64,000 nucleotides of DNA from Prosthecomicrobium sp. N25 (lineage in GTDB: Bacteria > Pseudomonadota > Alphaproteobacteria > Rhizobiales > Ancalomicrobiaceae): positions 620,001 to 684,000 of the forward strand of contig NZ_JBBCAT010000002.1 of assembly GCF_037203705.1 (NCBI RefSeq), read 5' to 3'. Below, piece after piece: positions 25,395 through 33,932 of the stretch. How positions within the stretch are numbered: the stretch's first letter is position 1; every line of letters starts with the position of its first letter. The notes beneath the pieces are model-generated. The model saw only the letters and a list, made by a program, of their open reading frames with translations. It was not told where the DNA came from and did no database searches. Both the position numbers and the translations under genes were made by a program.

Positions 25395-26441
25395 TCAGTC
25401 GATCTTGAAGCCGCGCGCCGTGCCGACCGTCTTGTTCCAGACGTCCGTGCAGGCCGGATCGACGCGGTTGCAGCTCTCCTTCCAGATCGGCAGGACGACC
25501 TTGGTGACGGCCTCGTCGAGCTTCTTCTGGTCCGCGGGGGAGACATCGACCAGCGTCATCGAGGCCTTGGTGCCCTCCTTGCAGGGTTCCTTGCCGATGT
25601 TGCAGTTCATGGCGTCGTCGTTGGCGGTGACGGCCAGCGCCCACATCTGGTCCTCCATCCGCTTGAACTCGGCGGCGATCTTCGCCTGCTCGGCGGGCGA
25701 GAACTTCTTCCAGTAGTCCAGGTTCATGAAGTGGCCCTGGACCGAGCCGGAGACCGAGAGCGGCAGGAAGTGGGTGGTCACCTCGGGCCACTTGCCGGAG
25801 TTGCCGGAGGTCGGCGAGGTCACGCCGCAGTTGGCGACGCCGCGCTGCAGGGCCGGATAGACTTCGGAGAACTGGAGGGTCACCGGGGTGGCGCCGAGAT
25901 TCTGGATCAGGGCCGCCATGGAGGGCGTGAAGGAACGGATCTTGAGGCCCTTCATGTCGTCGAGCGACTTGATCGGCGCGTTGCAGTAGAAGACCTGCGG
26001 GCCGAAGGGCCAGAGGGTCATGACCTTGGCGTTGAACTTCTCCTGCAGGCGCTTGTCGAAGGCATCCCGGTAGGCGTCGACCGCCTTCCGGAGGTCGGCC
26101 ATGTTGGTGGAAACGCCGATCAGGTCGAGCCCCTCGAAGAAGGGGTCGTCGCGCGAGGCCATGCCGATCTGCACCGACATGACGTCGAAGGCGCCCGTGC
26201 GCAGCAGGCGCAGCGCGTCCTGGGCCTTCACGCCGACGACGTCCATGGGGTTGTAGTTCATCTCCAGCTTCAGGCCGGTGGCCCCGGGCAGGCCGGTGAA
26301 GAAGGGCTTCTCGATGTTGTCGACGTGTTTGGAGTTGGACGAGAAGTTGCCGGCGATGCGCATTCCGGCGGGCGTCTCCTGGGCGGCGGCGGGTCCTGCG
26401 GCCAAGAGGCCGACGGCGAGGGCAACGAGAATCCTGGTCAT
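25395..26441 (-). CDS. TRAP transporter periplasmic binding protein (DctP family)
   Basis: A 348-residue periplasmic protein with a signal peptide cut near AAA-Q (residue 20/21). The DctP pattern is clear: a conserved arginine region near GLKIRSFTPSMAALIQNLGATPVTLQFSEVYPALQRGVAN that in the family salt-bridges the substrate carboxylate. It also has several cysteines (VFYCNAP, ANCGV, NCNIG, EPCKEG, ESCNR, PACTD), unusually many for this family. The ligand is probably a carboxylate. Confidence 0.9.
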   Translation of the reverse strand: MTRILVALAVGLLAAGPAAAQETPAGMRIAGNFSSNSKHVDNIEKPFFTGLPGATGLKLEMNYNPMDVVGVKAQDALRLLRTGAFDVMSVQIGMASRDDPFFEGLDLIGVSTNMADLRKAVDAYRDAFDKRLQEKFNAKVMTLWPFGPQVFYCNAPIKSLDDMKGLKIRSFTPSMAALIQNLGATPVTLQFSEVYPALQRGVANCGVTSPTSGNSGKWPEVTTHFLPLSVSGSVQGHFMNLDYWKKFSPAEQAKIAAEFKRMEDQMWALAVTANDDAMNCNIGKEPCKEGTKASMTLVDVSPADQKKLDEAVTKVVLPIWKESCNRVDPACTDVWNKTVGTARGFKID

Positions 26442-26466
26442 GGGGCGTGGCTCCGGGCAGCGGGAG

Positions 26467-26483
26467 GCCGGACATGTTCCGGC
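26467..26483 (-). other. Small hairpin between deacetylase and DctP genes
   Basis: GCCGGA (26467-26472) and TCCGGC (26478-26483) flank CATGT in the 99-bp gap before the DctP start. A second stem, GGGGCC (26511-26516) with GGCCCC (26525-26530), lies nearer the deacetylase stop. These may separate expression of the two genes. Confidence 0.35.
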
Positions 26484-26540
26484 GGGTTGGACGGACGGGC
26501 ATGCAATGGCGGGGCCAGACGGCCGGCCCCGGGGCGAGGG

Positions 26541-27425
26541 TCAGGGCGCGAGGCTCGGGTCCTCCTCGATGACGGCGGCGATCTCGCCCGGGGTGGCCAT
26601 CCAGACGGCGTCGCCGGCGGCGGCGATGTGTTCGAGTGCGCGGGTGAGCGCGCGCAGCCGGAAGGGCTGTCCGGAGATGAAGGAATGGACCACGACGCTC
26701 ATCACGAGCGGTTGCCGCGCGGCGGCGCGGCGCATCTCGTCGAAGCCGTCGACGATCATGCGGGCGAACTCCTCCGCGCCGGCGTAGCGGCCGATCATGG
26801 TGGAGCTGTCGTTGAGCTCCAGGGCATAAGGTAAGGCCAGGATCCGACCCTCCCCCGCGTCGAGCCAGACCGGTCGGTCGTCGAGATGGAGATCGAGCAA
26901 ATAGCGATAGCCCTGCCGATGCAGGGATCGCAGCGTCGTCGCGCTGTGGGCGAGCCACATGCTCGACCAGCCGCCCGGGCGGCGGCCTTCCTCGGCTTCG
27001 ATGCGCGCCGCGACCGCGCCGACATAGGCCTCCTCGGCCTCCGGCGAGAGGGTCGCCAGCGTGTCGGAGTTGGTGAGCCCGTGGCCGACGATCTCGGCGC
27101 CGGCAGCGCGGGCGTGGGCGATCAGTTCCGGGGCGCTGTCGTAGACGTCGGTGTTGAGCAGGACCGCGGGGCGGATCCCGAACTCGGCCATGCGGTCGAT
27201 CAGCCGGAAGGCGCCGACCCGGTTGCCGTAGTCGCGCCAGGAGCGGTTCACCCAGTCGGGGCGCGAGGCGCCGGCAATGAGGTTCTCGGAGAGGCCGTCG
27301 TCGGGCCGGTATTCCTCGATGCCGAGGCAGACGAAGAGCGCCAGCCTTGCGCCGTTCGGCCAGCGGAAATCCCGGTAGCGCGTGATCGGCACATAGCGGT
27401 AGCGGTCGTTCGGCGGCGCGGCCAC
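26541..27425 (-). CDS. Polysaccharide-deacetylase-family (PuuE-like) hydrolase
   Basis: A 294-residue NodB-fold cytosolic enzyme, start GTG at 27425 with AGGGGG upstream. The N-terminal YVPITRYRDFRWPNGARLALFVCLGIEEY is the form seen in the subgroup that includes metal-independent allantoinase PuuE, which acts on small amides rather than chitin. Asp in LLNTDVYDS and EIVGHGLTNSD resemble catalytic motifs, and VVHSFISGQPFR a late motif. There is no export signal. It is first gene of the TRAP operon and divergent from the GntR regulator, so it probably opens or deacylates the imported compound. Confidence 0.78.
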   Translation of the reverse strand: MAAPPNDRYRYVPITRYRDFRWPNGARLALFVCLGIEEYRPDDGLSENLIAGASRPDWVNRSWRDYGNRVGAFRLIDRMAEFGIRPAVLLNTDVYDSAPELIAHARAAGAEIVGHGLTNSDTLATLSPEAEEAYVGAVAARIEAEEGRRPGGWSSMWLAHSATTLRSLHRQGYRYLLDLHLDDRPVWLDAGEGRILALPYALELNDSSTMIGRYAGAEEFARMIVDGFDEMRRAAARQPLVMSVVVHSFISGQPFRLRALTRALEHIAAAGDAVWMATPGEIAAVIEEDPSLAP

Positions 27426-27502
27426 GCGGGCCCCCTGGCGGAAGAGAAGCGGAGGCGAGGAGCCGTCGCGCCTCGCCGTTTCACTTCAACAATCAAGCAC
27501 GG

Positions 27503-27516
27503 GATTGTCGACAATC
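27503..27516. promoter_or_regulatory. Perfect 14-bp palindrome, candidate GntR/FCD operator
   Basis: GATTGTCGACAATC reads the same on both strands and fits the FCD-type GntR consensus TnGTnnACnA (TTGTCGACAA). It lies in the 214-bp divergent gap, 78 bp from the deacetylase GTG and 124 bp from the regulator ATG. A TTGACA at 27592-27597 could be the regulator's -35. Confidence 0.65.
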
Positions 27517-27639
27517 GAGGATTACTTTGCAGGCACCCGGCAGGGCAATTGCCCGAATTGCAGGCTGGTCGCCGGCGGGGCTGGCCGGACTGTTGACAGA
27601 CGTCGCCGCCGCCGCCACCCCATGGTCGTTCCGTATCGG

Positions 27640-28386
27640 ATGACGACCATGCCGAAGCCGCCGCCCGTCGCCGACCTGCCGAGCCCCGCCCCGCCGCGCG
27701 AGGGGATGCCGGAGGACGGCATCTATGAGGAGATCCACCGGGCCATCGCCCGCCAGGACCTTCTGCCCGGCACGCGCCTCAGGGAGGGAGAACTCGGCGG
27801 CCTGTTCGGGGCCAGCCGGGCGCGCATCCGCAACGTGCTGGTCCGCCTCGCCTATGCGGGCGTGGTGACGCTGGAGCCCAACCGGGGCGCCTCGGTGCGC
27901 CGGCCGAGCCCCAAGGACGCGGCCGACAACTTCGTGGCGCGCCGGGCGATCGAGGAGGCGATCGTGCGGCTGGTGGCCGGCCGGCTCGGCAAGGCGGACC
28001 GGCGCCGGCTGGAGGCGAACATCGAGGCCGAGCGGCGGGCCCGCCAGGCGGGGGACGCGAAGGGCGTCCTGTGGCTGTCCGGCGAGTTCCACACCCTGCT
28101 GGCGGAGATTGCGGGCAATGCCATCCTGGCCGGCATCCTGCGCGACCTCGTCACCCGGGAGGCACTGGTGATCGCCACATACGAGCGGCCTGGAAAGCCC
28201 TGCTGCTCGCACGAGGAGCATGCCGGCATCCTCGCAGCGCTGGCGGCCGGCGACCCGGATCCCGCGGTCCGGCTGATGCTGGAGCACCTCGGCGCCGTGG
28301 AGGACCGGCTGCATGTCGCCGAGCCTGTGCCGGAGCCGGACCTCGGCCGCATCTTCGCCGGCATGGCGGGGGCCCGCTCCCGCTGA
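27640..28386 (+). CDS. GntR-family transcriptional regulator (FCD/VanR-type)
   Basis: A 248-residue regulator with a winged helix at about 28-95 (IYEEIHRAIARQDLLPGTRLREGELGGLFGASRARIRNVLVRLAYAGVV) and an all-helical FCD effector domain. The metal-binding pattern is visible (FHTLL and EEHAGILAAL near the end). Starts at 27622 and 27649 are equally possible; none has a strong ribosome site. It is divergent from the TRAP operon with the palindrome at 27503-27516 between them, so it most likely represses that operon until a small carboxylate binds. Confidence 0.85.
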   Translation: MTTMPKPPPVADLPSPAPPREGMPEDGIYEEIHRAIARQDLLPGTRLREGELGGLFGASRARIRNVLVRLAYAGVVTLEPNRGASVRRPSPKDAADNFVARRAIEEAIVRLVAGRLGKADRRRLEANIEAERRARQAGDAKGVLWLSGEFHTLLAEIAGNAILAGILRDLVTREALVIATYERPGKPCCSHEEHAGILAALAAGDPDPAVRLMLEHLGAVEDRLHVAEPVPEPDLGRIFAGMAGARSR

Positions 28387-28423
28387 GTGGACCGGCCCTG
28401 GGCCGTCCTCGCCGCCGGCCGCC

Positions 28424-29137
28424 TCAGGCCAGCAGCCGGCCCCAGCGCGCATCGCCCAGCCCCCCACGTCCCGCCGCGGCGAGCGCGCCGTGGAGGGCCA
28501 CCGCGACCGAATCCAGCACGGGGACGCCGTGCTCGGCCTCCCAGCGGGCCACGTGGGGGCCGCCGGCCACGTTGGTGCAGAGGATCACGACGGCATCCGG
28601 GCGCCCCGCCACCGCGGCTGCGACCTGGCGGTCGAGCGTCGCGGCGTCCACAGTGCCGAAGGAGAAGTTGTCCGCGATGCCGAGGTGGCTCTCGGCGGCG
28701 ACGCGAACGCCCTCGCGGCCGTAGACCTCGGCGACGCGGGCCTGGACGTCGCCCGTGTAGGGCGTCACGAGCCCGATCGAGCCGATGCCGTGGCGGGCGA
28801 AGAGGTCGAAGAGCGACAGGACGCAGGTGGTCGTGCGGGCGCCGGTCCGGTCGGAGATCCGGGTCGCGAGCGCGCGGTCCCGGTCGAGGCCGAGCCAGCT
28901 GGCGCTGGTGCCGTTCCAGGTGACGACGTCGACCTTGGCGTGGCCGAGGAGGTCGGCGGCGGCCAGCATCGGTTCGTCGTCGAACTGCCCGAGCGCCGCC
29001 CGGCCGAGGGCGATCTCCGTCACCCTGAACCGTGAGAAGTGCGCGGTCACGTCGGGCATGCCGGCCAGCATGGCGGCCGTCACCGGTTCCAGGACGGTGT
29101 TGGAGGAGGGGGTCAGCATGCCGAGTCGCAGGGTCAT
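28424..29137 (-). CDS. Arylmalonate decarboxylase/maleate isomerase-family protein with one active-site cysteine
   Basis: A 237-residue Asp/Glu racemase-superfamily protein opening with LGMLTPSSNTVLEPV, the hallmark of maleate isomerases. The first-half motif reads WNGTSASW with Gly76 where racemases and maleate isomerases have a cysteine; the second-half CTN gives Cys187. Arylmalonate decarboxylase has the same arrangement (Gly74, dioxyanion-hole Thr75/Ser76, Cys188). This suggests proton transfer from one side only, by decarboxylation or another enolate reaction, rather than racemisation. I chose the ATG at 29137 to match the family start. The neighbouring gene upstream in the same direction is an amidase. 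Confidence 0.78.
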   Translation of the reverse strand: MTLRLGMLTPSSNTVLEPVTAAMLAGMPDVTAHFSRFRVTEIALGRAALGQFDDEPMLAAADLLGHAKVDVVTWNGTSASWLGLDRDRALATRISDRTGARTTTCVLSLFDLFARHGIGSIGLVTPYTGDVQARVAEVYGREGVRVAAESHLGIADNFSFGTVDAATLDRQVAAAVAGRPDAVVILCTNVAGGPHVARWEAEHGVPVLDSVAVALHGALAAAGRGGLGDARWGRLLA

Positions 29138-29199
29138 GGCGGGGGGCTCACGTCGGTCGGGTGAAGGGGGAGGGAGGGCCGGATAGGGCATTCCTCTCG

Positions 29200-30651
29200 T
29201 CAGGGATGGTCGCATGCCTCGCCGTCGGGGGGCAGGTCCTGCACGGGCGGGGGGCGCCAGGCGAAGCCGGCTTCGCGTTCGAGCCGGCGCGCGACGGCGA
29301 TCAGGGCCTCCTCGCCGCCGGGTGGTCCGATCAGCTGCAGGCCGAAGGGGAGCGGGTGCGCCCGCCGCGGGGCCGGTAGGGTCACGACCGGGAAGCCGAC
29401 CAGGGAGACCACGAAGGTCACGGTCAGGTAGTCCAGGATGTCGGGCAGGGGGGTCCCGTCGATGGCGAGGACCTCCCCGTCCGCGCTGGGCCAGGGCATG
29501 ACCGCCGCCGAGGGCGCGATCAGGACGTCGACCTCCCGGAAGAAGGCGCAGAAGCGGCGCCAGAGCGCCGCGCGGGTCGCCTCCGCGGCCAGATAGTCCT
29601 GCGCCGAGAGGCTTCGCCCGGCCTCGACGTTCCAGCGCACGGTGGGGCTCAGGCGGTCGCTGTGGCGGTCGGCGAGGGGGCCGTAGGTCCGGGCGACCTG
29701 GGCGGCGCGCAGGACCCGGAAGGCCTGCCCGGCGCCCGCGCAGTCCGGCGTCGAGCGGGGGATCGGGCCGAGGACGGGCTCGGCGGCCGCGACGGCCTCG
29801 TCGAACCGGTCGCGGACCTCACGCGCCATCGTGGCGATCCCGAAATCCGCCGTGGCGGCCACCCGCGGGAAGGCGGCCGGGGGCGGGCCTGGGGCTCGGG
29901 CGCCGGCCGACAAGGGGTCGAGGGGGTCGTCGGACGCCATGGCGCGCAGCAGCAGTGCCGCATCGTCGACGGTGCGCGCCAGGGCGCCGTGCGTGGCGAG
30001 CCCCGTCCAGGCCAGATCGCGCGCCGCATCGCCGACGAGGCCGGGGGTCGGCCGGATCGACACCACGCAGCAGAAGCCGGCAGGGGTGCGGACCGAGCCG
30101 CCGAAGTCGGTGCCGTGGGCGAGCGCCGCCATTCCGGATGCGACCGCGACGGCCGATCCGCCCGACGAACCGCCCGAGGTGAGCCGGAGGTCGTAGGGGT
30201 TCGCGGTCGGGCCCCGGAGGGCGTTGGTGCAGACCGCGCCGAAGCCGAATTCCGGCGTGTTGGTCTTGCCGATGACGACCGCGCCGGCGCGCCGGAGCCG
30301 GGCGACCACGGGGTCGTCGGCCTCGGGCACGCGTTCGGCGTCGAGGAGCGAGCCCCGGGTGGTGCGCAGGCCGGCGGTGTCGGTCAGGTCCTTGACGGCG
30401 ACGGGCAGGCCGTGGAGCGGGCCGACCGGATGCGCGGCGCGGTCGAGCGCGCGGGCCGCCGCGCGGGCGCCGTCGCGATCGAGCGTGAGGAAGGCCAGGA
30501 GCGCGGGCTCGAGACGATCGATCCGGGCGAGATGCCGGTCCAGCACGGCCTCGGCGGAGACGCGTCGCGCCGCCAGGTCCTCCGCCAAGGCGGTCGCGTC
30601 CGGGACCGGATCGGTCGCGGGGCCGGACGACGCGCGGGCGCTGCTTCTCAC
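29200..30651 (-). CDS. Amidase signature enzyme
   Basis: A 483-residue AS-family hydrolase. I chose the GTG at 30651: GGAAGGAGG lies 8 bp upstream, whereas the ATG 15 codons further up has no site. The Ser-cisSer-Lys triad is present: Lys in VAVKDLTDT, cis-Ser in TSGGSSGGSAVAVASG and the nucleophile in GTDFGGSVRTPAG. It hydrolyses an unidentified amide or carbamate in the cytoplasm. It is 62 bp upstream of the decarboxylase/isomerase-like gene, probably in the same transcript. Confidence 0.88.
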   Translation of the reverse strand: MRSSARASSGPATDPVPDATALAEDLAARRVSAEAVLDRHLARIDRLEPALLAFLTLDRDGARAAARALDRAAHPVGPLHGLPVAVKDLTDTAGLRTTRGSLLDAERVPEADDPVVARLRRAGAVVIGKTNTPEFGFGAVCTNALRGPTANPYDLRLTSGGSSGGSAVAVASGMAALAHGTDFGGSVRTPAGFCCVVSIRPTPGLVGDAARDLAWTGLATHGALARTVDDAALLLRAMASDDPLDPLSAGARAPGPPPAAFPRVAATADFGIATMAREVRDRFDEAVAAAEPVLGPIPRSTPDCAGAGQAFRVLRAAQVARTYGPLADRHSDRLSPTVRWNVEAGRSLSAQDYLAAEATRAALWRRFCAFFREVDVLIAPSAAVMPWPSADGEVLAIDGTPLPDILDYLTVTFVVSLVGFPVVTLPAPRRAHPLPFGLQLIGPPGGEEALIAVARRLEREAGFAWRPPPVQDLPPDGEACDHP

Positions 30652-30804
30652 GTCATTCGCCTCCTTCCGCTGCCCAAGACTCGGGCAAGGATCCATCCGT
30701 GATCGGCTCAGTGCCGGTCAAGTTCCTGAAAATCATGACCGAACCCGCAATCGGCATGCCCATTGCAAGGCTGTGGGCTGCAAGACCGATGCCGGACGGA
30801 CGCG

Positions 30805-31902
30805 ATGACCGGGGTGATCACGGGTGAAGGCGGACGATCGCTGGTGGTGGATGCGGTGACGCATCGCTACGGCTCCAGCGTGGCCGTCGAAAGCATCAAC
30901 CTGGACATCAGGGCCGGCGAGCTCGTCGCGCTGCTCGGTCCGTCGGGTTGCGGCAAGACCACGCTTCTCAGGATCGTGGCCGGCTTCATCCGCCAGACCG
31001 AGGGGCGGATCGTGCTCGGCGACGAGGTCGTCGACGACCTGCCGCCGAACCGCCGGCGGATCGGCATCGTGTTCCAGAACTACGCGCTGTTTCCGCACAT
31101 GACGGTCGGCGAGAACGTCGCGTACGGGCCGGCCGCGCAGGGGGTGCCCCGGGACGAGCGGGTCGCGGAGGCGCGGCGCGTGCTCGATCTCGTCAGGCTC
31201 GGGCACCTCGCCGACCGCTACCCGCGCCAGCTGTCCGGCGGACAGCAGCAGCGCGTGGCGCTGGCCCGCGCCCTGGCGATCCGCCCGCGCATCCTCCTGC
31301 TGGACGAGCCCTTCGCGGCGCTCGACAAGAACCTGCGTCTCGACATGCAGATCGAGATCAAGCGCCTGCAGCGCCTGTCGGGCGTGACCACCGTGATGGT
31401 GACGCACGACCAGGAGGAGGCCTTGTCGATGGCCGACCGGGTCGCGGTCCTGTCGCAGGGCCGGCTGGAGCAGTTCGCCCCGCCGATCGCGGTCTACGAC
31501 CGGCCGCAGAGCCTGTTCGTCAACACCTTCGTGGGCTCCGCCAACGTGCTGCCCGGCGCTGTGGTGGCGGGCGACGGGACGGCCGCGAGGGTGGCGCTCG
31601 ACGTCGGCACCGAGATCGTGGCCCGCGTGCCGGGCGGCCGCCTCGAGGCCGGCCAGCGCTGCGTCGTCTGCATCCGGCCGGAACACCTCGCCCTCGGCGA
31701 CGATCCCGCAGGCTTCGCGGCCGTCGTCGAGATGGGCCTGCCGCTCGGCGCCACCGTCGTCCACGAGGTCCGGGCCGCGACCGGCGCCGGCATCAAGGTC
31801 GCCGAACCGCGCAAGGCCTCGACCCTGCTTCGCGCCGGGGGAACCGCGGTCCGGGTCCTGCCGACCGCGCCGGACCTCGCCGCCGCCTATCCGCTCTCGT
31901 GA
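30805..31902 (+). CDS. Pot-type ABC transporter ATPase (PotA/FbpC-like)
   Basis: A 365-residue ATPase with Walker A GPSGCGKT (45-52), Q-loop FQNYALFPHMTV, signature LSGGQQQRVALARAL, Walker B ILLLDEPFAALD and H-loop THDQEEA, plus a C-terminal TOBE domain from about 280. It powers the importer encoded just downstream. I start it at the ATG at 30805. The 153-bp gap upstream holds the divergent promoters for this operon and the amidase; no clear operator was found. Confidence 0.9.
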   Translation: MTGVITGEGGRSLVVDAVTHRYGSSVAVESINLDIRAGELVALLGPSGCGKTTLLRIVAGFIRQTEGRIVLGDEVVDDLPPNRRRIGIVFQNYALFPHMTVGENVAYGPAAQGVPRDERVAEARRVLDLVRLGHLADRYPRQLSGGQQQRVALARALAIRPRILLLDEPFAALDKNLRLDMQIEIKRLQRLSGVTTVMVTHDQEEALSMADRVAVLSQGRLEQFAPPIAVYDRPQSLFVNTFVGSANVLPGAVVAGDGTAARVALDVGTEIVARVPGGRLEAGQRCVVCIRPEHLALGDDPAGFAAVVEMGLPLGATVVHEVRAATGAGIKVAEPRKASTLLRAGGTAVRVLPTAPDLAAAYPLS

Positions 31903-31928
31903 AACCGCCGTACCAGGAGTGTTCGATC

Positions 31929-32975
31929 ATGGACTTCGATCGCCGTCAGTTGCTGAAGACCGCACTCGCGCTCGGGGCCATGCAGGCCTTCCCGGGCCTG
32001 ACCATGGCGCAGGCGCGCCCGCTCGTCTTCGCCACCTTCACGGGCAGCTGGGAAGAGGCCCACAAGGCCGTCCTCGTGCCGGCCTACCGCAAGCTCTCGG
32101 GCGACGCCCCGATCGTGCTGGACCCGATGCTGTCGGTCGACCAGATCGCCAAGGTCAACGCCGCCAGGGCCAACCCGCCGATCGACGTCATGCTGCACGA
32201 TCCCGGCCCGGCGCTGGTGGCGATCGGCCAGGACCTGGTCGAGCCCTATCCGGTCGCGCAGAGCGCGCACTACAAGGACCTGATCGCCGAGGCCCAGGTG
32301 GAGACCGGCCCGGCGCCGTTCTTCCAGGTGGTCGGGCTGACCTACAATCCGGAGGTCATCAAGACGCCGCCGACCTCCTGGGCCGATCTGTGGAAGCCGG
32401 AGTTCAAGGGCCGCGTGGGCATCACCAACATGAACTCGACCCTCGGCACCGGCTTCATGGTCGAGATCGCCAAGATGAACGGGGGCTCCGAGGCGAACAT
32501 CGACCCGGCCTTCGAGGCGATCGGCAAGCTGAAGCCGAACCTCGCCGCGGTCGCCGCCAACCCGGGCGCGCTCGCGACCCTGTTCCAACAGGGCCAGATC
32601 GACATCTCGCCCGGCAACTTCAACGCCATCCAGATCCTCAAGGCGAACGGCGTGCCGGTGGAGTTCGTCGCCCCGAAGGAGGGCGCCATCGCGTTCAAGA
32701 CGACGATCCACGTCGTCAAGAACTCGCCCAACAAGGACCTCGCCTTCAAGCTCATCGAGGCGGCGCTGTCTCCGGACGTGCAGGCGAAGCTGATGGCCGC
32801 GCCCTACCTGATCGTGCCGACCAACACCAAGGTCGCGATGGGGGGCGAGATCGCCAAGGTGCTCGCCAAGGACACCGACGAGCTGAAGAAGAAGTTCGTC
32901 TTCCAGGACTGGAAGAAGATCAACGAGCAGCGCTCCGCCTGGATCGAGCGGTTCAACCGCGACATCAAGCTCTGA
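31929..32975 (+). CDS. Periplasmic binding protein of a Pot-type importer, with Tat-like signal
   Basis: A 348-residue PotD/Fbp-like binding protein. The N-terminus MDFDRRQLLKTALALGAMQ has the twin-arginine pattern (RRxLLK) and a cleavage site near MAQA (residue 29), so it may be exported folded. YNPEVIKTPPTSWADLWKPEFKGRVGI is a typical PotD-like segment. The ligand may be a polyamine-like amine or another small nitrogen compound; not determinable. Confidence 0.87.
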   Translation: MDFDRRQLLKTALALGAMQAFPGLTMAQARPLVFATFTGSWEEAHKAVLVPAYRKLSGDAPIVLDPMLSVDQIAKVNAARANPPIDVMLHDPGPALVAIGQDLVEPYPVAQSAHYKDLIAEAQVETGPAPFFQVVGLTYNPEVIKTPPTSWADLWKPEFKGRVGITNMNSTLGTGFMVEIAKMNGGSEANIDPAFEAIGKLKPNLAAVAANPGALATLFQQGQIDISPGNFNAIQILKANGVPVEFVAPKEGAIAFKTTIHVVKNSPNKDLAFKLIEAALSPDVQAKLMAAPYLIVPTNTKVAMGGEIAKVLAKDTDELKKKFVFQDWKKINEQRSAWIERFNRDIKL

Positions 32976-32982
32976 GAGATCC

Positions 32983-33007
32983 GGCGCCCGGGCCTCGGCC
33001 CGGTGCC
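32983..33007 (+). other. Intercistronic hairpin after the Pot-type binding-protein gene
   Basis: CCGGGC (32988-32993) and GCCCGG (32998-33003) pair around a CTCG loop, extended by GGC/GCC (32983-32985 with 33005-33007). It begins 8 bp after the stop codon and precedes the permease gene by about 70 bp. Confidence 0.5.
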
Positions 33008-33075
33008 GCCCTCGAAAGGCAGCGCCGCCCCGCCGGCGGCGCGCCCCCGCACCGGCCCGCCAGGAAGCTCCGCCC

Positions 33076-33921
33076 ATGTCGGACACGACCAGCCCGGACA
33101 TCCGCCTCGCGCTGCCGCTCGGCGGCTTCCTGGCGGCCTTCTTCGTCGCCCCGCTGGCCGTGCTCCTGCTCCTCAGCCTGCAGGCCGATCCCAAGGGCTC
33201 GGCCTACGGGCTGACCCAGTACGCCGCCTTTCTCGGCGACGTGTTCAGCCTGAAGGTGCTCGGCTCGACCCTGCTGCTCGGGCTGGAGGTCACGGCGGCC
33301 TGCCTCGTGTTCGGCTATCCGGTGGCGCTCGCCTACACGCGGGTCGGGCCGCGGCTGAAGAGCCTGATCATCCTAATCGTGCTCCTGCCGCTCCTGACCT
33401 CCGTGGTCGTGCGCACCTTCGCGTGGATCGTGATCCTCGGCCGGCAGGGGATCGTGAACACCATGCTCCTGTCGCTCGGGCTCTCGGCGACGCCCGTGAA
33501 GCTGCTCTACACCGAGGGCGGGCTCGTGGCGGCGCTGGCCCAGGTGCAGATGCCGCTCATGATCCTGCCGCTGATCACCGCTATCGGCCGGATCGACCCC
33601 AATCTCGCGGACGCCTCGGCCTCGCTCGGCTCGGGGCGCTGGCGGACCTTCCTGAAGGTGACGCTGCCCCTGTCCCTGCCCGGCATCGTCGCCGGGTCGA
33701 TGCTGACCTACGCGGCGGCGATCACGGCCTTCATCACCCAGAGCCTGGTCGGCGGCGGGCAGATGCTGTTCATGCCGATGTATCTGTACCAACAGGCTTC
33801 GACGCTGCAGAACTGGCCCTTCGCGGCCGCCATCTCGATCATCTTCCTGGCCGCGGTGCTGGCGGTGGTCTCGGTCATCAACCTGCTCGGCCGGCTTGCG
33901 CGCGGCCCGCACGACGCGTGA
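33076..33921 (+). CDS. Pot-type ABC permease (PotB-like)
   Basis: A 281-residue inner-membrane protein with six helices and the EAA loop ADASASLGSGRWRTFLKVTLPLSLPG near residues 177-202. It partners the PotC-like protein encoded 11 bp downstream. Confidence 0.9.
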   Translation: MSDTTSPDIRLALPLGGFLAAFFVAPLAVLLLLSLQADPKGSAYGLTQYAAFLGDVFSLKVLGSTLLLGLEVTAACLVFGYPVALAYTRVGPRLKSLIILIVLLPLLTSVVVRTFAWIVILGRQGIVNTMLLSLGLSATPVKLLYTEGGLVAALAQVQMPLMILPLITAIGRIDPNLADASASLGSGRWRTFLKVTLPLSLPGIVAGSMLTYAAAITAFITQSLVGGGQMLFMPMYLYQQASTLQNWPFAAAISIIFLAAVLAVVSVINLLGRLARGPHDA

Positions 33922-33932
33922 GGAGAGGGCCG

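Noticed and set aside
30651..30696. ATG at 30696 as the amidase start
   Set aside because: No ribosome site precedes it, whereas GGAAGGAGG lies at ideal distance from the GTG at 30651.
30763..30783. TTGCA and TGCAA flanking 11 bp before the Pot-type operon
   Set aside because: Very short arms and no regulator gene linked to the operon; such repeats are expected by chance.
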